In this document: one piece after another, positions 22,111 through 32,904 of the stretch
How positions within the stretch are numbered: position 1 is the stretch's first letter
How the letters are laid out: each line of letters starts with the position of its first letter
Origin: Hexactinellida sp. DTS-2022
Lineage: Eukaryota; Porifera; Hexactinellida
Length of the DNA: 64,000 nucleotides
Direction of reading: 5' to 3'
NCBI GenBank assembly: GCA_028753945.1
Contig: JAPNXP010000017.1
Span: 496,001-560,000 of the forward strand
Notes under the pieces: generated by a model
What the model was told of the DNA's origin: nothing
Seen by the model: the letters and a program-made list of their open reading frames with translations, nothing else
Databases searched by the model: none
Translations under genes and position numbers: made by a program

Positions 22111-22298
22111 AAACCACACGACCATGCTTAAATTTATGAGTAATCCTCTAAAATACAAGGCTTATTAAATATTGATACATAAGGAGTACTTTACACAAGT
22201 TTATAGCAAATATTTTGTACCATTATCTTCATAAGAAAATACTAAAATATAGGTATCCGAACGGAAGTTAAAAATTGGGACGGACAGGTATGATAAAC
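22111..22298. repeat. Family E right half, target of a 9-bp-duplicating element
   Basis: CTCTAAAATACAAGGCTTATTAAA...GGAGTACTTTACACAAGTTTATAGC...GGGACGGACAGGTATGATAAAC matches 26874-27020. The copy is cut at ATGATAAAC by the element at 22299-22812 and resumes with AAGTTATTTAT at 22822. Confidence 0.6.
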
Positions 22299-22812
22299 GG
22301 GATACAGACAATTCGAGACAAGACAATTCGTGACAAGACAATTCGTGACAGACAATTCGTGACAGGACAATTCGAGACAGAGACAATTCGTGACTGGACA
22401 ATTCGTGACAATTATTTTATTTTTTCGAATTTTATCACTTACGATTGCTTCTAGTGCAGCTTAGAAGTTTAGCTTTTAATGTATTAGCTATCTTTTAGCA
22501 TCATAGAGCGCCGGGGATTGAATAAGTGCCGGGTCAATAAAAATGGCATTGGTATGGCAACTACGGTATGTATTCTGTCGCTGAAAACCATTGAAAACCT
22601 CCAAAATATTATTTTCTGGATTTTTCAAAAAAAATATGATAAATTTGGCCCACGAAAACAATAAGCGTTGGGGCGCTAATTCGAAAAAATATAAATTAAA
22701 AATTAAATTCAAAAATTCGAAAAAATAAATAATTGTCCAAAATAATTGTCACGAATTGTCCTGTCACGAATTGTCTGTCACGAATTGTCTTGTCACGAAT
22801 TGTCTGTATCCC
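22299..22812. mobile_element. 514-bp element with 9-bp duplication, GGGATACAGACAATTCG ends
   Basis: GGGATACAGACAATTCG and its exact complement bound the element. Both termini carry arrays of GACAATTCGTGACA. ATGATAAAC is duplicated (22290-22298, 22813-22821). The uninterrupted family E copy at 27012-27020 shows the single-copy target. A 9-bp duplication with GGG ends suggests a Mutator-like (MULE) nonautonomous element. The short frames inside are chance. Confidence 0.8.
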
Positions 22813-23004
22813 ATGATAAACAAGTTATTTATATTATATGGCCTAGGAGGAGAAGAATCCTGCAACCTAGATTACCTACTACAGCATTATAATTTGATAA
22901 ATTGTTGCAAGATTATCAACATTGTTCAAACCATTTACAAACAGCGTTCGACAGAGATCAATTGCTATTATTTTTGTTCAAGTTGTTGAGAAACATGCTA
23001 AAGA

Positions 23005-23345
23005 GTTGAATGATGATTCACTTTGATGGAACTTTTGACGTTGTTACACGGCTCTCAGGGCCGCCGCCACCGGGGGTGTCCTGGGTGTCCGGACACCCTG
23101 CCTCAAGGAAATGAAGCGGTGCTTGTACACTGACACCCACTAGACTATACAGTGGACACCCACTACTGCCACACCTCATAATACGTGGCGCCGGCAATGG
23201 CTCTTATCAACTGTTTACAATCTTCGTTCACTTTGATAGCCATGTTCTCATGACAAGTAAACCTGAAGCTTTATATCATGCTGTATTTTTATCAATTAGT
23301 CAATTATTTCTGATTTTAAACCTTCTTTCGCGATTGGTAATTTTG
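23005..23345 (+). pseudogene. MULE transposase fragment
   Basis: Translation gives LDGTF-like FDGTFDVVTRL, then, after a small hAT insertion (23056-23196), YQLFTIFVHFDSHVL and a SKPEALYHAVF block. The DGTF...QLFTI...KxxxxY arrangement is that of MULE/Mutator transposase cores. Only about 80 residues survive, with frameshifts. Confidence 0.6.
23056..23196. mobile_element. 141-bp hAT MITE in MULE fragment
   Basis: Begins CAGGGCCGCCGCCACC and ends GTGGCGCCGGCA. Flanks ACGGCTCT (23048-23055) and ATGGCTCT (23197-23204) match at 7 of 8. Much more GC-rich than its surroundings. Confidence 0.75.
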
Positions 23346-23350
23346 AAATA

Positions 23351-24372
23351 CAGTGTACTCCGCCTAATTAGGACACGTTTGTTCCAATTAAGCGGAGATC
23401 TCAATTAACCGAAAAAATAATGTAAAAATAGTGATCTACCCAGTGTTCGAAAAAAACCGCCCTTTTCTAGAAAAGACCGGGGCAGGTCTTTTCTAGAAAA
23501 CACTGGATCTTACAACAATTTTTGTTTTAACACTGTTATAACAATTCATCCAATCCCTGCGGACCCTTGATTCTTCTCACTTCAATAATATGAGACTTAA
23601 TATTTTGTGAACCGTTTGGAATTATCCGTCTACTACAAGCTCATAATCTCCTGTAAATTGCGATTTGACAGAATCAATAAGAAAATCGACCCTATTTTGA
23701 AATTATGTTTTACCTTTGTGAGAATTGATCAAGATTATTAGAATATGCTGTTGATCAATGTGAATTTTGCATTGAGTGGCACCAATTTAGACCCGATTTG
23801 TTGAGTTTGTTCCGGTAAACCGAATTTAGTATTAGCTTCTATAGAAAGGATTTGGTTCTTGGCAGGGTTGTATCAACTCATTTTGAGTTGGCAGAATCAA
23901 CTCATTTTCTTGAATGAGTTGAATGAGTTGGTGACAGCACAATGAATGAGTTGAATGAGTTGGTAACAGAAAAATGAATGAGTTGGTAGACAAAAAATGA
24001 GTTGATACAACCCTACTTCCGACCATGGCCAGACAACTTTCACTTTGTCGTAACATTAATGCGTAGGGAGATCCAAATTTGGCCGGATCACTTTTGAGAG
24101 CCGACCGACGCAGCTGTAAATGTATTATTAAACTGAAGATTTAAGATATACGTTAGTTACAATTAGTTTAATAAAAAATGAGTTGGCAGAATCAACTCAT
24201 TTTCTTGAATGAGTTGAATGAGTTGGTAACAGCAAAATGAATGAGTTGAATGAGTTGGTGAAGGAAATTTGAATGAGTTGGTAGACAAAAAATGAGTTGT
24301 TTTGCCAACTCAAAATGAGTTGATACAACCCTGGTTCTTGGGACGTTTTTCCCAATTAAGCGGTGTACACTG
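23351..24372. mobile_element. pogo-like MITE, CAGTGTACTCCGC / GCGGTGTACACTG ends
   Basis: TA-CAGTGTACTCCGCCTAATTA at the left and AATTAAGCGGTGTACACTG-TA at the right. Internal AATTAAGCGGA words occur as in 1660-1868. The element is doubled in length by a nested hAT element at 23863-24333. Confidence 0.75.
23863..24333. mobile_element. 471-bp hAT MITE rich in GAATGAGTTG
   Basis: CAGGGTTGTATCAACTCATT at the left, exact complement at the right. GTTCTTGG is duplicated at 23855-23862 and 24334-24341. AATGAGTTG repeats fill both halves and create open frames on the opposite strand that are not genes. Confidence 0.93.
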
Positions 24373-25084
24373 TAGCTCCAAAGAATGCTCTAGCTCAAAC
24401 ATTTCCATATATCACAAAAATTAGTTGCTGCTTCCATTTTACGAAAGTAGTCTTTGAAAAGGTTAAGTAAATCGAACTTGCAAAATTATATGTGCGAGGA
24501 ATTCCATGTCAAATCAACCAGTCATTTCACCACTATCAATCGATTTGTCTGTAAATTGCTGTGTAACAAGCTACGAGTGGTTTTTGATTTATGACGTCAC
24601 AAAATTACCTTTATTTGTTGATTATCCAAACATTTTCCAAAATGTTGAAGCACCACTCACTTCAAACTCGTATAACTTTTGATATAATTATCCAATTCTT
24701 TTACAAATTGCTATACTTACGTTTTAATATATGGAGAATTCAAATCAGATGGATATACGTATTAAGTTATCAGTTGTTTTTATTAGTGAAAATTAGAACT
24801 GAAACCAACACCGGAAGTGAACCGGAACCATGACGTGGCAAAAATTTACATTTTCAAATCTCTTTTATTATTTTGGTAATTTATTGTATGTAGTCTTAAG
24901 TCATTGTGTAGAAAATTTCACTATGGTTTCCATTTCTTCCCAATAAGTTATTCACATTTTTGTTCCTCTGAACGCTTTTTATGTGATACTACAATTTATT
25001 GATGTTTTTATAAAAATATATTACTGGCTAAAACCATACTCTATTTCTATCATATTGATAGATATTTCATATTTTTATAATTAT
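24373..25084. other. Intron sequence with possible family A fragment
   Basis: TTTATGACGTCAC (24589-24601) and TGACGTGGCAAAAATTT (24831-) are reminiscent of family A interiors, but no boundary can be placed. Otherwise AT-rich and unassigned. Confidence 0.3.
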
Positions 25085-25290
25085 TATCACCAGTGTATTA
25101 TACAGCCATTTGTAAATACGCTCAAATCCTGGTCTAATGCAATTTTATACGCCTAAATCAAAAATCAATGTTACCGTATAGGAGAGGATTCCAAATTTTC
25201 GCCGCTCCTAAATTCAAATTTTCCAAAAATGATACTCCTAAAGAAGCTTCTCGCGCTCCTAAATAATTCGTGATTATCACTAATTCCAAC
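25085..25290. repeat. Degenerate hAT MITE of the TACGCC/CTCCTAAA type
   Basis: TTATACGCCTAAAT, CCGCTCCTAAAT and CGCGCTCCTAAAT are interior words of the CAGGnTTnATCCAGG family. Termini are eroded. Confidence 0.35.
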
Positions 25291-25526
25291 AGCATTATAC
25301 AATTGATATATGCATCAGAAATTTGTGGTATGTTTGACCTAGGATACACTACACACATGTATCTTAAGTTAATTAGTATTATTGCTATGTTTAATAAAAA
25401 TTCAATAGATTAAACTAATGAGCTGTGAAGTTAATATTACAGATACAGCATAATGTGTTTTAGCTTGATTATTATCTATTTATTTGCATCACATAGAATC
25501 TGAAATTTGAAATAAATTTTTTTCGC
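25291..25526. other. Unassigned intron sequence
   Basis: No feature seen. Confidence 0.4.
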
Positions 25527-25710
25527 TACCTCCCACGGAAAATCAGCTTGTGATGGCATTGGAGGTACAGTAAAAAGAGTTACCGCCCTAACAAGTTTAC
25601 AGCGACCAAAAGAAGGTCATATATTATACCTATTCAAATATTTAACTTTTGTTGGACAACTCCAAGCGCAAGTTTTTTTCCATCAAATTTTTTTAATTTC
25701 CCAATCATCA
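25527..25710 (+). pseudogene. Transposon-type ATSHGKSACDGIGGTVKR protein fragment
   Basis: Translation gives ATSHGKSACDGIGGTVKR, then TSLQRPKEGHILYLFKY and VGQLQAQVFF. From memory this (C)DGIGGT(V/I)KR...SLQRP block recurs in uncharacterised, repeat-encoded proteins of many invertebrates. I cannot assign a superfamily or enzyme role. Only about 60 residues are in frame, with no start and no flanking termini. Confidence 0.45.
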
Positions 25711-25997
25711 AGTGTCTCATTTGCGAGAGACATTTAAAACAAAGTGAATTAAATGCTTAATAGATAAAGCTCTTAAATTGTGTTTTTAGATAAGATAACA
25801 TGAAAACTATACCATGGACATGTACTTACCATAAATACACTCCAATAAATGCAACATTTATGGGAGCAAAGCGAATTAGTGACCAATTAGATTACACAAT
25901 AACATAGGAATTCAAAGGAAATCGTGTGACAAATTTTATATAATCTACACAGCTGCCTTACCTAACTATAGGTGATTATGTCGCATGTATGTATGCA

Positions 25998-26135
25998 GGG
26001 ACGGATTAACAGAGGTGGAGGCCCTGGGGCAACCACTGTTATGAGGGCCTAACTCCTTCCACTACAATTGTCCAGTGAAAAATGACTACAACTTTGGTGG
26101 TGGAGGCCCCAGGGCAGTTTCCCCGGTTGCCCAGA
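25998..26135. repeat. hAT-like GGACGGATTAACAGAGG fragment
   Basis: CAGGGACGGATTAACAGAGG (25998-) followed by GGAGGCCCTGGGGCAA, and a near-complement GGAGGCCCCAGGGCA at 26102, suggest a small hAT MITE. No duplication found. Confidence 0.4.
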
Positions 26136-26159
26136 AACATATCACAAATCTCTAAAATC

Positions 26160-26564
26160 ATACGTATATAAAGAGCTTCCATCCAAACATTTGGAAGTTT
26201 ATGGAATGTTTGAACAATGTAATTTCGTTAACGATTTGGAATTGCAAAGGTTGTTGAAAAGTCATTCCACTACAAGAGGTCATAGAAGCAGAAACCAGTG
26301 TAAAGATAAGTATTTGAATGGTACTTATACTGAAGTCGACTATTTCAATGCTTGTCATTGACAAGAGGGCATGCAAGCGTAAATGCCGTATTAGCACCAG
26401 GACCCTTTGATAGTTCTGACAATTTAGGTGACATATTAGATCATATGAATGAAGAAGAGAATATCATTCAATGTCACGTTTGTCTACTACAAAGAGTGAC
26501 AGATTTCGTACTCTTACACGATAATTCCTTGCATGGAGGATTCTGTGAGGCATGTGCCAATTAA
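26160..26564 (+). pseudogene. Coding-like remnant with RING-like Cys pattern
   Basis: 26430-26564 encodes LGDILDHMNEEENIIQ followed by CHVC...HDNSLHGGFCEAC, with C-x2-C pairs spaced as in small RING or treble-clef zinc fingers but with H/N at other positions. The preceding sequence has coding-like stretches in another frame. It may belong to the same decayed transposon as 25527-25710. No function is assigned. Confidence 0.3.
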
Positions 26565-26715
26565 TTATTAAACCCTATCTGTAGAGAAAACATAAAATAA
26601 GTTTTACAGATTTTCCGTGATGTATCAGTCAAATAGACACAATTTTTCCCATAATACAAATTTTTTACTTTCCCATATAATTTATTGTATTTAGGCCAGG
26701 TAAAATAAATTAACT

Positions 26716-27020
26716 GTTTATCATCCGGATTTTTTCAAAAAATACGGACGGCGGACGGGATTTTATTTTTATTTTTTATTTCAATTAATATGCAATTAAC
26801 ATTATCCTATGCCAAACAATAAATATTAATATTTATTATAATTAGAAAATCACATGACAATGCCCAAATAATGCTCTAAAATACAAGACTTATTAAAAAT
26901 TGATACATTAAGAGTACTTTACACAAGTTTATAGCTACCATCTGTGCGATTATGTCCATAAGATATTAATAAAATATATCCGGACGGGGGGTAAAATTGG
27001 GACGGACGGGGATGATAAAC
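26716..27020. repeat. Family E repeat, complete copy
   Basis: GTTTATCATCCGG at the left and CGGGGATGATAAAC at the right share an 11-bp inverted terminus (GTTTATCATCC). CGGACGG words lie near both ends. No duplication was seen. It serves as the empty-site reference for the insertion at 22299-22812. Confidence 0.6.
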
Positions 27021-27073
27021 AAGTTATTTATTTTATGTGGCCTTAATATCTTATCAAACTATATTACATTCAT

Positions 27074-27166
27074 TGCAAAATTAATAATTATTGCTATAAT
27101 TACAAAAATTAATAATTATTGCTAAATTACAAAATTAATAATTATTGCTAAATTAGTGTTCAAATT
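27074..27166 (+). repeat. Tandem repeat AAAATTAATAATTATTGCTAA
   Basis: Three to four units of about 27 bp. Confidence 0.75.
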
Positions 27167-27179
27167 GTTCATAGACAAA

Positions 27180-27515
27180 TTCCTATCTTTAATATACAGT
27201 GTAGAACAGATTCTGGAAAAAGTTGTAGGACAAATTCCCATCTTTAATATAGTGTAGGACAAATCCTATCTTTAATATAGTGTAGGACAAATTCCGGAAT
27301 TAGATGTAGGACAAATCCCATCTTTAATATAGTGTAGGACAAATTCCTATATTTAATATAGTGTAGGACAAATTACGGAATTGGTCGTAGGACAAATTAC
27401 GGAATTGGTCGTAGGACAAATTCGATTCCTAACTCAAAGAGTAGTACACAATCCGATTTTCTGTAGGACACATTCCGCGTTTCCATTAGCTAAGGGGCCT
27501 CAACATACCTTATTC
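27180..27515 (+). repeat. Tandem GTAGGACAAATTCC array and element end
   Basis: At least eight units of 24-29 bp start GTAGGACAAATT or GTAGGACAAATC; they alternate between CATCTTTAATATAGT and GGAATTGGTC endings. The array is followed by TAAGGGGCCTCAACATACC and ATTCCGGCCCTG, a hAT-like end (to about 27523). Reverse-oriented relatives lie at 19623-20140. Confidence 0.7.
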
Positions 27516-28200
27516 CGGCCCTGGTTATAATATACGGTATATATGTGAAAATAGCAAGTTTGCTGACCATAAGCAGTAAAATTAAGCAAAATAGTAATTG
27601 ACAATTTGTGTTTGCGTAATACACAGTGTAATTCGAATTCACATGAAACCTCAAATTAGTCACAAGCAAACCAATAAAGTTGTGGGTGGCGTCATTAGGG
27701 ATAGCTTGTATACACAAGAGTGACTAGTGTAATAGTAGTTTACACTATAAAAGGTGTGACGATACCAATTTTCTCCATAGCATTTGGGTTATAACTGAAT
27801 TAGGCCCTAACTTTGTCAATTTTTGTCCCATTTTGGAAATCTTTCTGTCTACATTCATAATTTAGCGAGTTCTAGACGTGTCCATTAGGCGTTTGAGCCT
27901 AACTCTACTAAATCTACGAGGTGTTCCATACTGAAGTTGCACCTCAGGAGCTGGCATAATTGTCTCACTAGTAGGGGGAATACAGGAATTTTCTCAGGGA
28001 TGGCCCAGCTTGTAACGTGGGGGTTTATTTACAAAAATCCTTCTTCAAAATCTGAACTTTCAAACTGCTGAATAATTTCAGGGGGGTCAATGGACCCCTA
28101 GCACCCCCAATGGATCGGCCCTTACTCATAAGATAGACGCTTCCGTTTTGGCTTTGATCTGAAAGAAAAAAAAATTTCTGAAGACTCAAATGATCTAAAG
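27516..28200. other. Unassigned intron sequence
   Basis: A GGGGGGTCAATGGACCCC-type G/C stretch (28080-28115) is the only local oddity. No gene is supported. Confidence 0.35.
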
Positions 28201-28279
28201 TCGAAATCAACATATTTTACATATAATAAATGTAGGAGGCTCTCCTACATTTATTATATGTAAAATATGTTGATTTCGA
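28201..28279. repeat. Perfect 38-bp-arm palindrome
   Basis: Bases 28201-28238 are the exact reverse complement of 28242-28279, around a 3-base loop GCT. It would extrude a long hairpin in DNA or RNA. It lies about 400 bp upstream of exon 2 of the TLCD3-like gene. Confidence 0.92.
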
Positions 28280-28677
28280 ATTGGCATTTATACATTATCA
28301 TATGTAAATTAGTTGTCGTTAACCAAAAATAGGCAAACAAATTATTGAAATTCAGACAATAACCTAAAGGCTAGCTTCCAACGGGTATTATAGGTTAAAC
28401 AAGTATGATGATTACGAATTTCAAGTCTATCAATTTTATAATATTAAGATTTATTTTTATTGTTTACAAAAAGAGTTAGATATATTATGGCTTTAAAATA
28501 GTATTTTAATACGAAATTCCGGTTAATTTATGAGCATTATTTCAGTCCCTTTCAAATGGTTATCAATAATAATAATATTGTTTATTACGAATTCTGGATG
28601 AGGCGAACGCATTTTACTCGTTACCGGGTGTAGGTACTAACGAAGTTCTACTCTATTATAAATATTTGTTTCTTTAG
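28280..28677. other. End of intron 1 with pogo-like scraps
   Basis: TACGAAATTCCGGTTAATTT (28510-) and GTACTAACGAAGTTCTACT (28632-28650) are pogo-type words like those at 1223-1391 and 52243-52537. AAATATTTGTTTCTTTAG (28660-28677) is a strong polypyrimidine-AG acceptor for exon 2. Confidence 0.5.
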
Positions 28678-28764
28678 GAGTGTTTCTGGAATTCAAGCGG
28701 TTCTTGTTGTCACTGCTGGATCATTTATTGTATGGGAAACAAGAGCAGACATGATTTACTCCAG
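28678..28764 (+). CDS. TLCD3: TLCD3/FAM57-like TLC-domain protein, exon 2
   Basis: An 87-base exon between TTTGTTTCTTTAG and CCAG|GTATTT. Its first base completes the AG|G arginine codon (residue 42) left by exon 1. It encodes residues 43-70 and leaves AG for residue 71. The product continues SVSGIQAVLVVTAGSFIVWE, a membrane segment, then TRADMIYS. In TLCD3/FAM57 proteins a similar SxxxA-rich segment follows the N-terminal helix and precedes the PYFxYD motif. The fit of phases on both sides is the main support. Confidence 0.65.
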
Positions 28765-30157
28765 GTATTTATCACTTGTCTTGTTTCAATACACTGTCCT
28801 TTATGCTATAAGTAGAAATCATTGACGTAGAAATATATGCCGGTGATTTGGGGGACCCCAAATTTAAATTGCGTATTAGACTGATCTGAAAACTCTTGCC
28901 TTCAAATCCTTTATTATCTGAAGCCAAAAGTTGCCTTTGAATGTGTAAATGATTGTCGGACTAATTTAAATGCTTTTATTCTTCCGAGTATAGGTCGCGA
29001 ATTTTCTAGTAGTACTGCCATTTCCTACCCTTAGAACAAATTTTTCTGATGTATATATATATTTCTCCAATGACGTCCAGCCAGTTTTTAATCCTGATAT
29101 TCGTGACCAGCATAAAATTTCCAGCAATTTGATTTATCACTTAATCAACTGTACACTTTATTCCCATAGCAATACAAAAATAACATTGTCATGCGACCAC
29201 ATTCCATTTACAATTTTCCGTCTACCCTATCGAGTAAACCTACTTTTGCTCCGCTCTTCATTCTGAGTTTAACTAGCATATATCAACCCAATAAATTCTC
29301 AGACTAGTCAGAGTTCCGTAGCTGCTAATTTAAATAAAACTATGTATACCAAGGTATTTTTGACATTTTCTCGAGCAAGGACAAGTAATTTTTCAAATGG
29401 TTGAGGTTCAATATATATCCGATATTTCATATAAGGGGCTGTGGAACGAAAAGTCATGCAACTTAATGTATGAATAATATCCTGATATCTGGGTCCTCCA
29501 GTAATAAAGATTACCAGGTAGGATTCTAGAAAAATTTCAGAACCCCTGTGTTAGAGGTTATTAGTAATTGTTTGTCTATCATCTATTCTTCTGATTTTTA
29601 AACAATGCATTGTTTCTTTCATTTTATTAAAACTGGGTAAAATGTATATTGAAATAGTCAAAATATCTTCAAAATTGTAAATATTCGGAATCTCGACAAA
29701 ATTTTGTGCATTGTAGACTTTAACTGATTTCATCCTCTCCAGTACTGGGCAATAATTTTGAGACAACATCAAAATAAAATACCATTAACTCAGCTGATAT
29801 TGTGTAATTTATACTAAAATCCAAGTTTCTTGTTCATGTGAATTGATGGATCACTATCTAAGTATTTGGAACCTCCTGCAGTAGAATTTGATGAATTCCC
29901 ATAAATCAATAGCTTAATTAATGATTCATACATGAGAAAGATAAATCAACCAAACTTTTATTGTAAGTACGATAAACATTTTGTCCAAATGATACTAGCC
30001 TGGTATCAGTCTAATTACCAACATATTAGTCAGATATATTAATTCCATTCGAGTTACGAAGTAAGAATAATTATATAATACATTATACTTATTTATTTGT
30101 ATTATTCACCTAAAAATAGCCTTATGAATTAAAATGCTCATCTCCCTTATGACCTAG
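28765..30157. other. Intron 2, unassigned
   Basis: About 1.4 kb, AT-rich, without bounded repeats or recognised coding sequence. A 73-codon minus-strand frame (29551-29772) has no recognisable motif and is not called. Confidence 0.4.
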
Positions 30158-30159
30158 TA

Positions 30160-32214
30160 CAGTCAAACCTCCAATAGTGAACACCTCTCATTAGTGAACG
30201 CCTCCAAATAGTGAACACTATATTCCGGTCCCAAATATTTCCTTATTAAATAATCTTAATAAGAACCTCTCTTTAATGAACACCTCTATACTGTGAATAG
30301 TGATCACCTTATGTGAACACTTCCTATGTATCTCAATTAGAATGAACCTCTAATTAGTGAACATGGGTCAGGTTTCTGAATACATAATAATCGGTGTTAT
30401 ATGAAAAGCGTGAAAAGATACATGTCATAGACTACTACATAATAAGTTATCAATGGGTATATTACGTAATACGTAGTTTTGAATTAGTCTACCAAGTCAA
30501 AGTTAGTTTATACATCTAGACTTAATGTCACTGAAAAGGAAAAATCTTACAATATCCGAAAAGCTCAATGTAATACAATTTGCCTCAACCCATAGCCAGC
30601 GTGATGTAGCTAATCGATTTGGCATATCTGTGGGAGCCGTAAATAACATCCTTAAGAAGAAACATGAAATCCAAATGGCTTGCGAAGAAAACTGTAATCC
30701 ACAAATGAAGAGAGTTAGATTGTCTAGTCATTGCGAAGTAAATGATCTTATTTGGCAGTGGTTTGTAACAACTAGATCAAAGAATATACCAATTTCAGGG
30801 CCTATCTTACAAGCAAAGGGTATAGATTTTGCCGAACAACTAAGTATACCGTTTAAAGCCTCTAATGGCTGGCTGGAAAAGTTCAGGTCAAGATACAATA
30901 TAGCATTCAAGACTCTTTGCGGTGAAAGTGCCAGTGTTGATTCGGGGACTGTAGATACATGGAAGCAACAATTAAACACGATAATAGATGGGTATAGCCC
31001 TGAAGATATTTTCAATTGTGATGAAACTGGTCTTTTCTATAAGGTTCTACCAACTAAGTCTCTTGTAGAGAAAAACAAAATTTGCAGCGGAACAAAGAAG
31101 ACAAAGGATAGGTTGACAATTCTTTTGTGTGCAAATATGTCCGGCACGGAAAAATTGGAACTATTGATGATAGGGAAAAGTCAAAATCCTAGGTGCTTCA
31201 AACACATGGACTTTAGTCAAATGCCGGCGCAATGGAAAGCAAACAAAAAGGCTTGGATGAATAGTAGTATATTTGGAGAATGGTTAAAGGATATCAACAA
31301 CAAAATGAAGCGACAAAAAAGAAAGATTCTTCTATTCATTGATAATGCTACAAGTCATCCCCATCTAGAATTTAGTAATATCGAGTTAAAGTTTTTTCCT
31401 GCAAATTGTACATCCCAATTACAGCCAATGGATCAAGGAATTATACAGTCTATGAAACTTTCTTATAGGAAGCTCCTCTTATTGGATGTACTTAGCAGAG
31501 TTGACTCTTGTGATTCTGGGCAAGGACTAATTAAATCGATCACAGTCAAGCATGCGATGTATTGGGCTGCTCAAGCTTGAGAAAATGTCAAACCCGAAAC
31601 TATTCAGAAATGTTTTGCAAATGCCGGATTTGGTTTCTATGAACAAACCAATATTGATCACGAAGAAAATATCCAGAATATGATTGATGATTTGTCTTCC
31701 AGTATTGGAATTGAATGTAGTTCAGGTAATAACTACATGAACATCGATGAAGAAGATCAATTAGTGCATGCATATACTGATGATGATTGGGAAACACAGC
31801 TAAGAGAAAAAAATTTATCACCAGCAGAAAATGAAACATTAGAAGTGGATGAAGAAAGCGACTCAGTTATTCCAATCCCAGAAGTTCCAACAGTAAAAGA
31901 AGTACTGTATTCATTAGATGTAATCAAGGCATTCAGTAATCACGACAGTCAGGTGTTTGGAGCCGTAATGAAAGCTGAATCAGCAATCAAAGAGTTAATA
32001 TTTGAAGGAACATGTCAAAGGCAGTCAAAACTCTGATTATTTAAATAAAATTAATTAATAGGCTATATACAGAGTTAACATTGCATACCTTAAATCATCG
32101 GCTTAATAAATTTCATTTTATACTATTCCAATGTAACCTCTGATTAATGAACACCTCGCTATAGTGAACAAAAATTCCGGTCCCGAAGGTGTTCACTATA
32201 GAGAGGTTTGACTG
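30160..32214 (+). mobile_element. Nearly complete pogo/Tigger transposon, 2055 bp
   Basis: CAGTCAAACCTCCAATAGTGAACACC at the left and GGTGTTCACTATAGAGAGGTTTGACTG at the right form inverted repeats, with TA at 30158-30159 and 32215-32216. Subterminal AGTGAACACCTC words repeat inside both ends (30180-30370, 32140-32190). It encodes one transposase interrupted by a single stop. It lies in intron 2 of the TLCD3-like gene in the sense direction. Confidence 0.93.
30525..32036 (+). pseudogene. pogo/Tigger-type DDE transposase with one premature stop
   Basis: From ATG 30525 the frame runs 351 codons to TGA (31578), then stays open in the same frame to 32036, for about 503 codons in all. Domains in order: CENP-B-like HTH (residues about 4-50, VANRFGISVGAVNNILKKK), a second Tc5-type DNA-binding part (about 70-130), and a DDE_1 core with D166 (NCDETGL), D273 (LFIDNATSH) and D303 (QPMDQGII). 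All three catalytic aspartates are present. The stop falls where the family normally has a tryptophan (…WAAQA-stop-ENV), and TGG to TGA is one transition. The C-terminal part is acidic, as in Tigger proteins. Without readthrough the truncated product lacks the C-terminal region. Confidence 0.9.
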
Positions 32215-32216
32215 TA

Positions 32217-32702
32217 CCTATATTCACTTTACTCAACGGACTCAATGCATTCACCCGGTTTTCTAGTAGATGGGGCGATTCAGCAAACTAATTTGTAGTG
32301 TAACCAATTGTCGTGTAAAGAATTGTTAGTGTAACAAATTAACGTATAATAATTTCCTTTGGACAAATTGTCAGTTACTGATTTTTGTCTAATGAATGTA
32401 TCAAGTAGATAGACGTGTATGTTGATATGTTTTCAGAAATTATTGAGGATGATTGAAAGAAGTGGAAATGAAGAACCAAATTTTAAAATTGTATTTTGAG
32501 CCTATGTTTTTCATATTTCGTGGCCCTAACTACTATCAACACACAGATATGTGATATAGATTTAGTAACTTTAAATTTACTCTTAGGTATTTATACTTGT
32601 GTTAGTCTTCTTAATTTATAATTGTGTTTGAATCATTAGGATATTTGACTAATATTTTTCTAAGATTGTAGCTTATTTAACCTAAGTTGTATTATCCGCT
32701 TG
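32217..32702. other. Unassigned intron sequence
   Basis: No gene or bounded repeat recognised. Confidence 0.4.
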
Positions 32703-32710
32703 TCACGAAT

Positions 32711-32894
32711 CAGGGTTTCATCCAGGCGTATGCGACGCGCCTTCAGGCGCGTAATTTCAAAGGAAAACTTTTCTAGGCGCGCGAAAATCGAGAGATGCTC
32801 CCATTGACGTAATACAAATTGAGCATTTAGGCGCGTGTGAGCGAGCTCAAACTTAATCTAGGCGCGCGGGAAATTTTTCCTGGATGAAAGCCTG
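32711..32894. mobile_element. 184-bp hAT MITE, CAGGnTTTCATCCAGG family
   Basis: CAGGGTTTCATCCAGG and CCTGGATGAAAGCCTG are inverted ends. TCACGAAT is duplicated perfectly (32703-32710, 32895-32902). GGCGCG-rich interior, related to 14770-14982. Confidence 0.93.
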
Positions 32895-32904
32895 TCACGA
32901 ATTA

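Noticed and set aside
23870..24330. Gene on the minus strand across the GAATGAGTTG repeats
   Set aside because: The frame is a translation of a hAT MITE's subterminal repeats.
27180..27450. Regularly spaced repeats that could look like a CRISPR array
   Set aside because: Units are only 24-29 bp with no unique spacers, the units alternate between two endings, and the context is animal transposon sequence.
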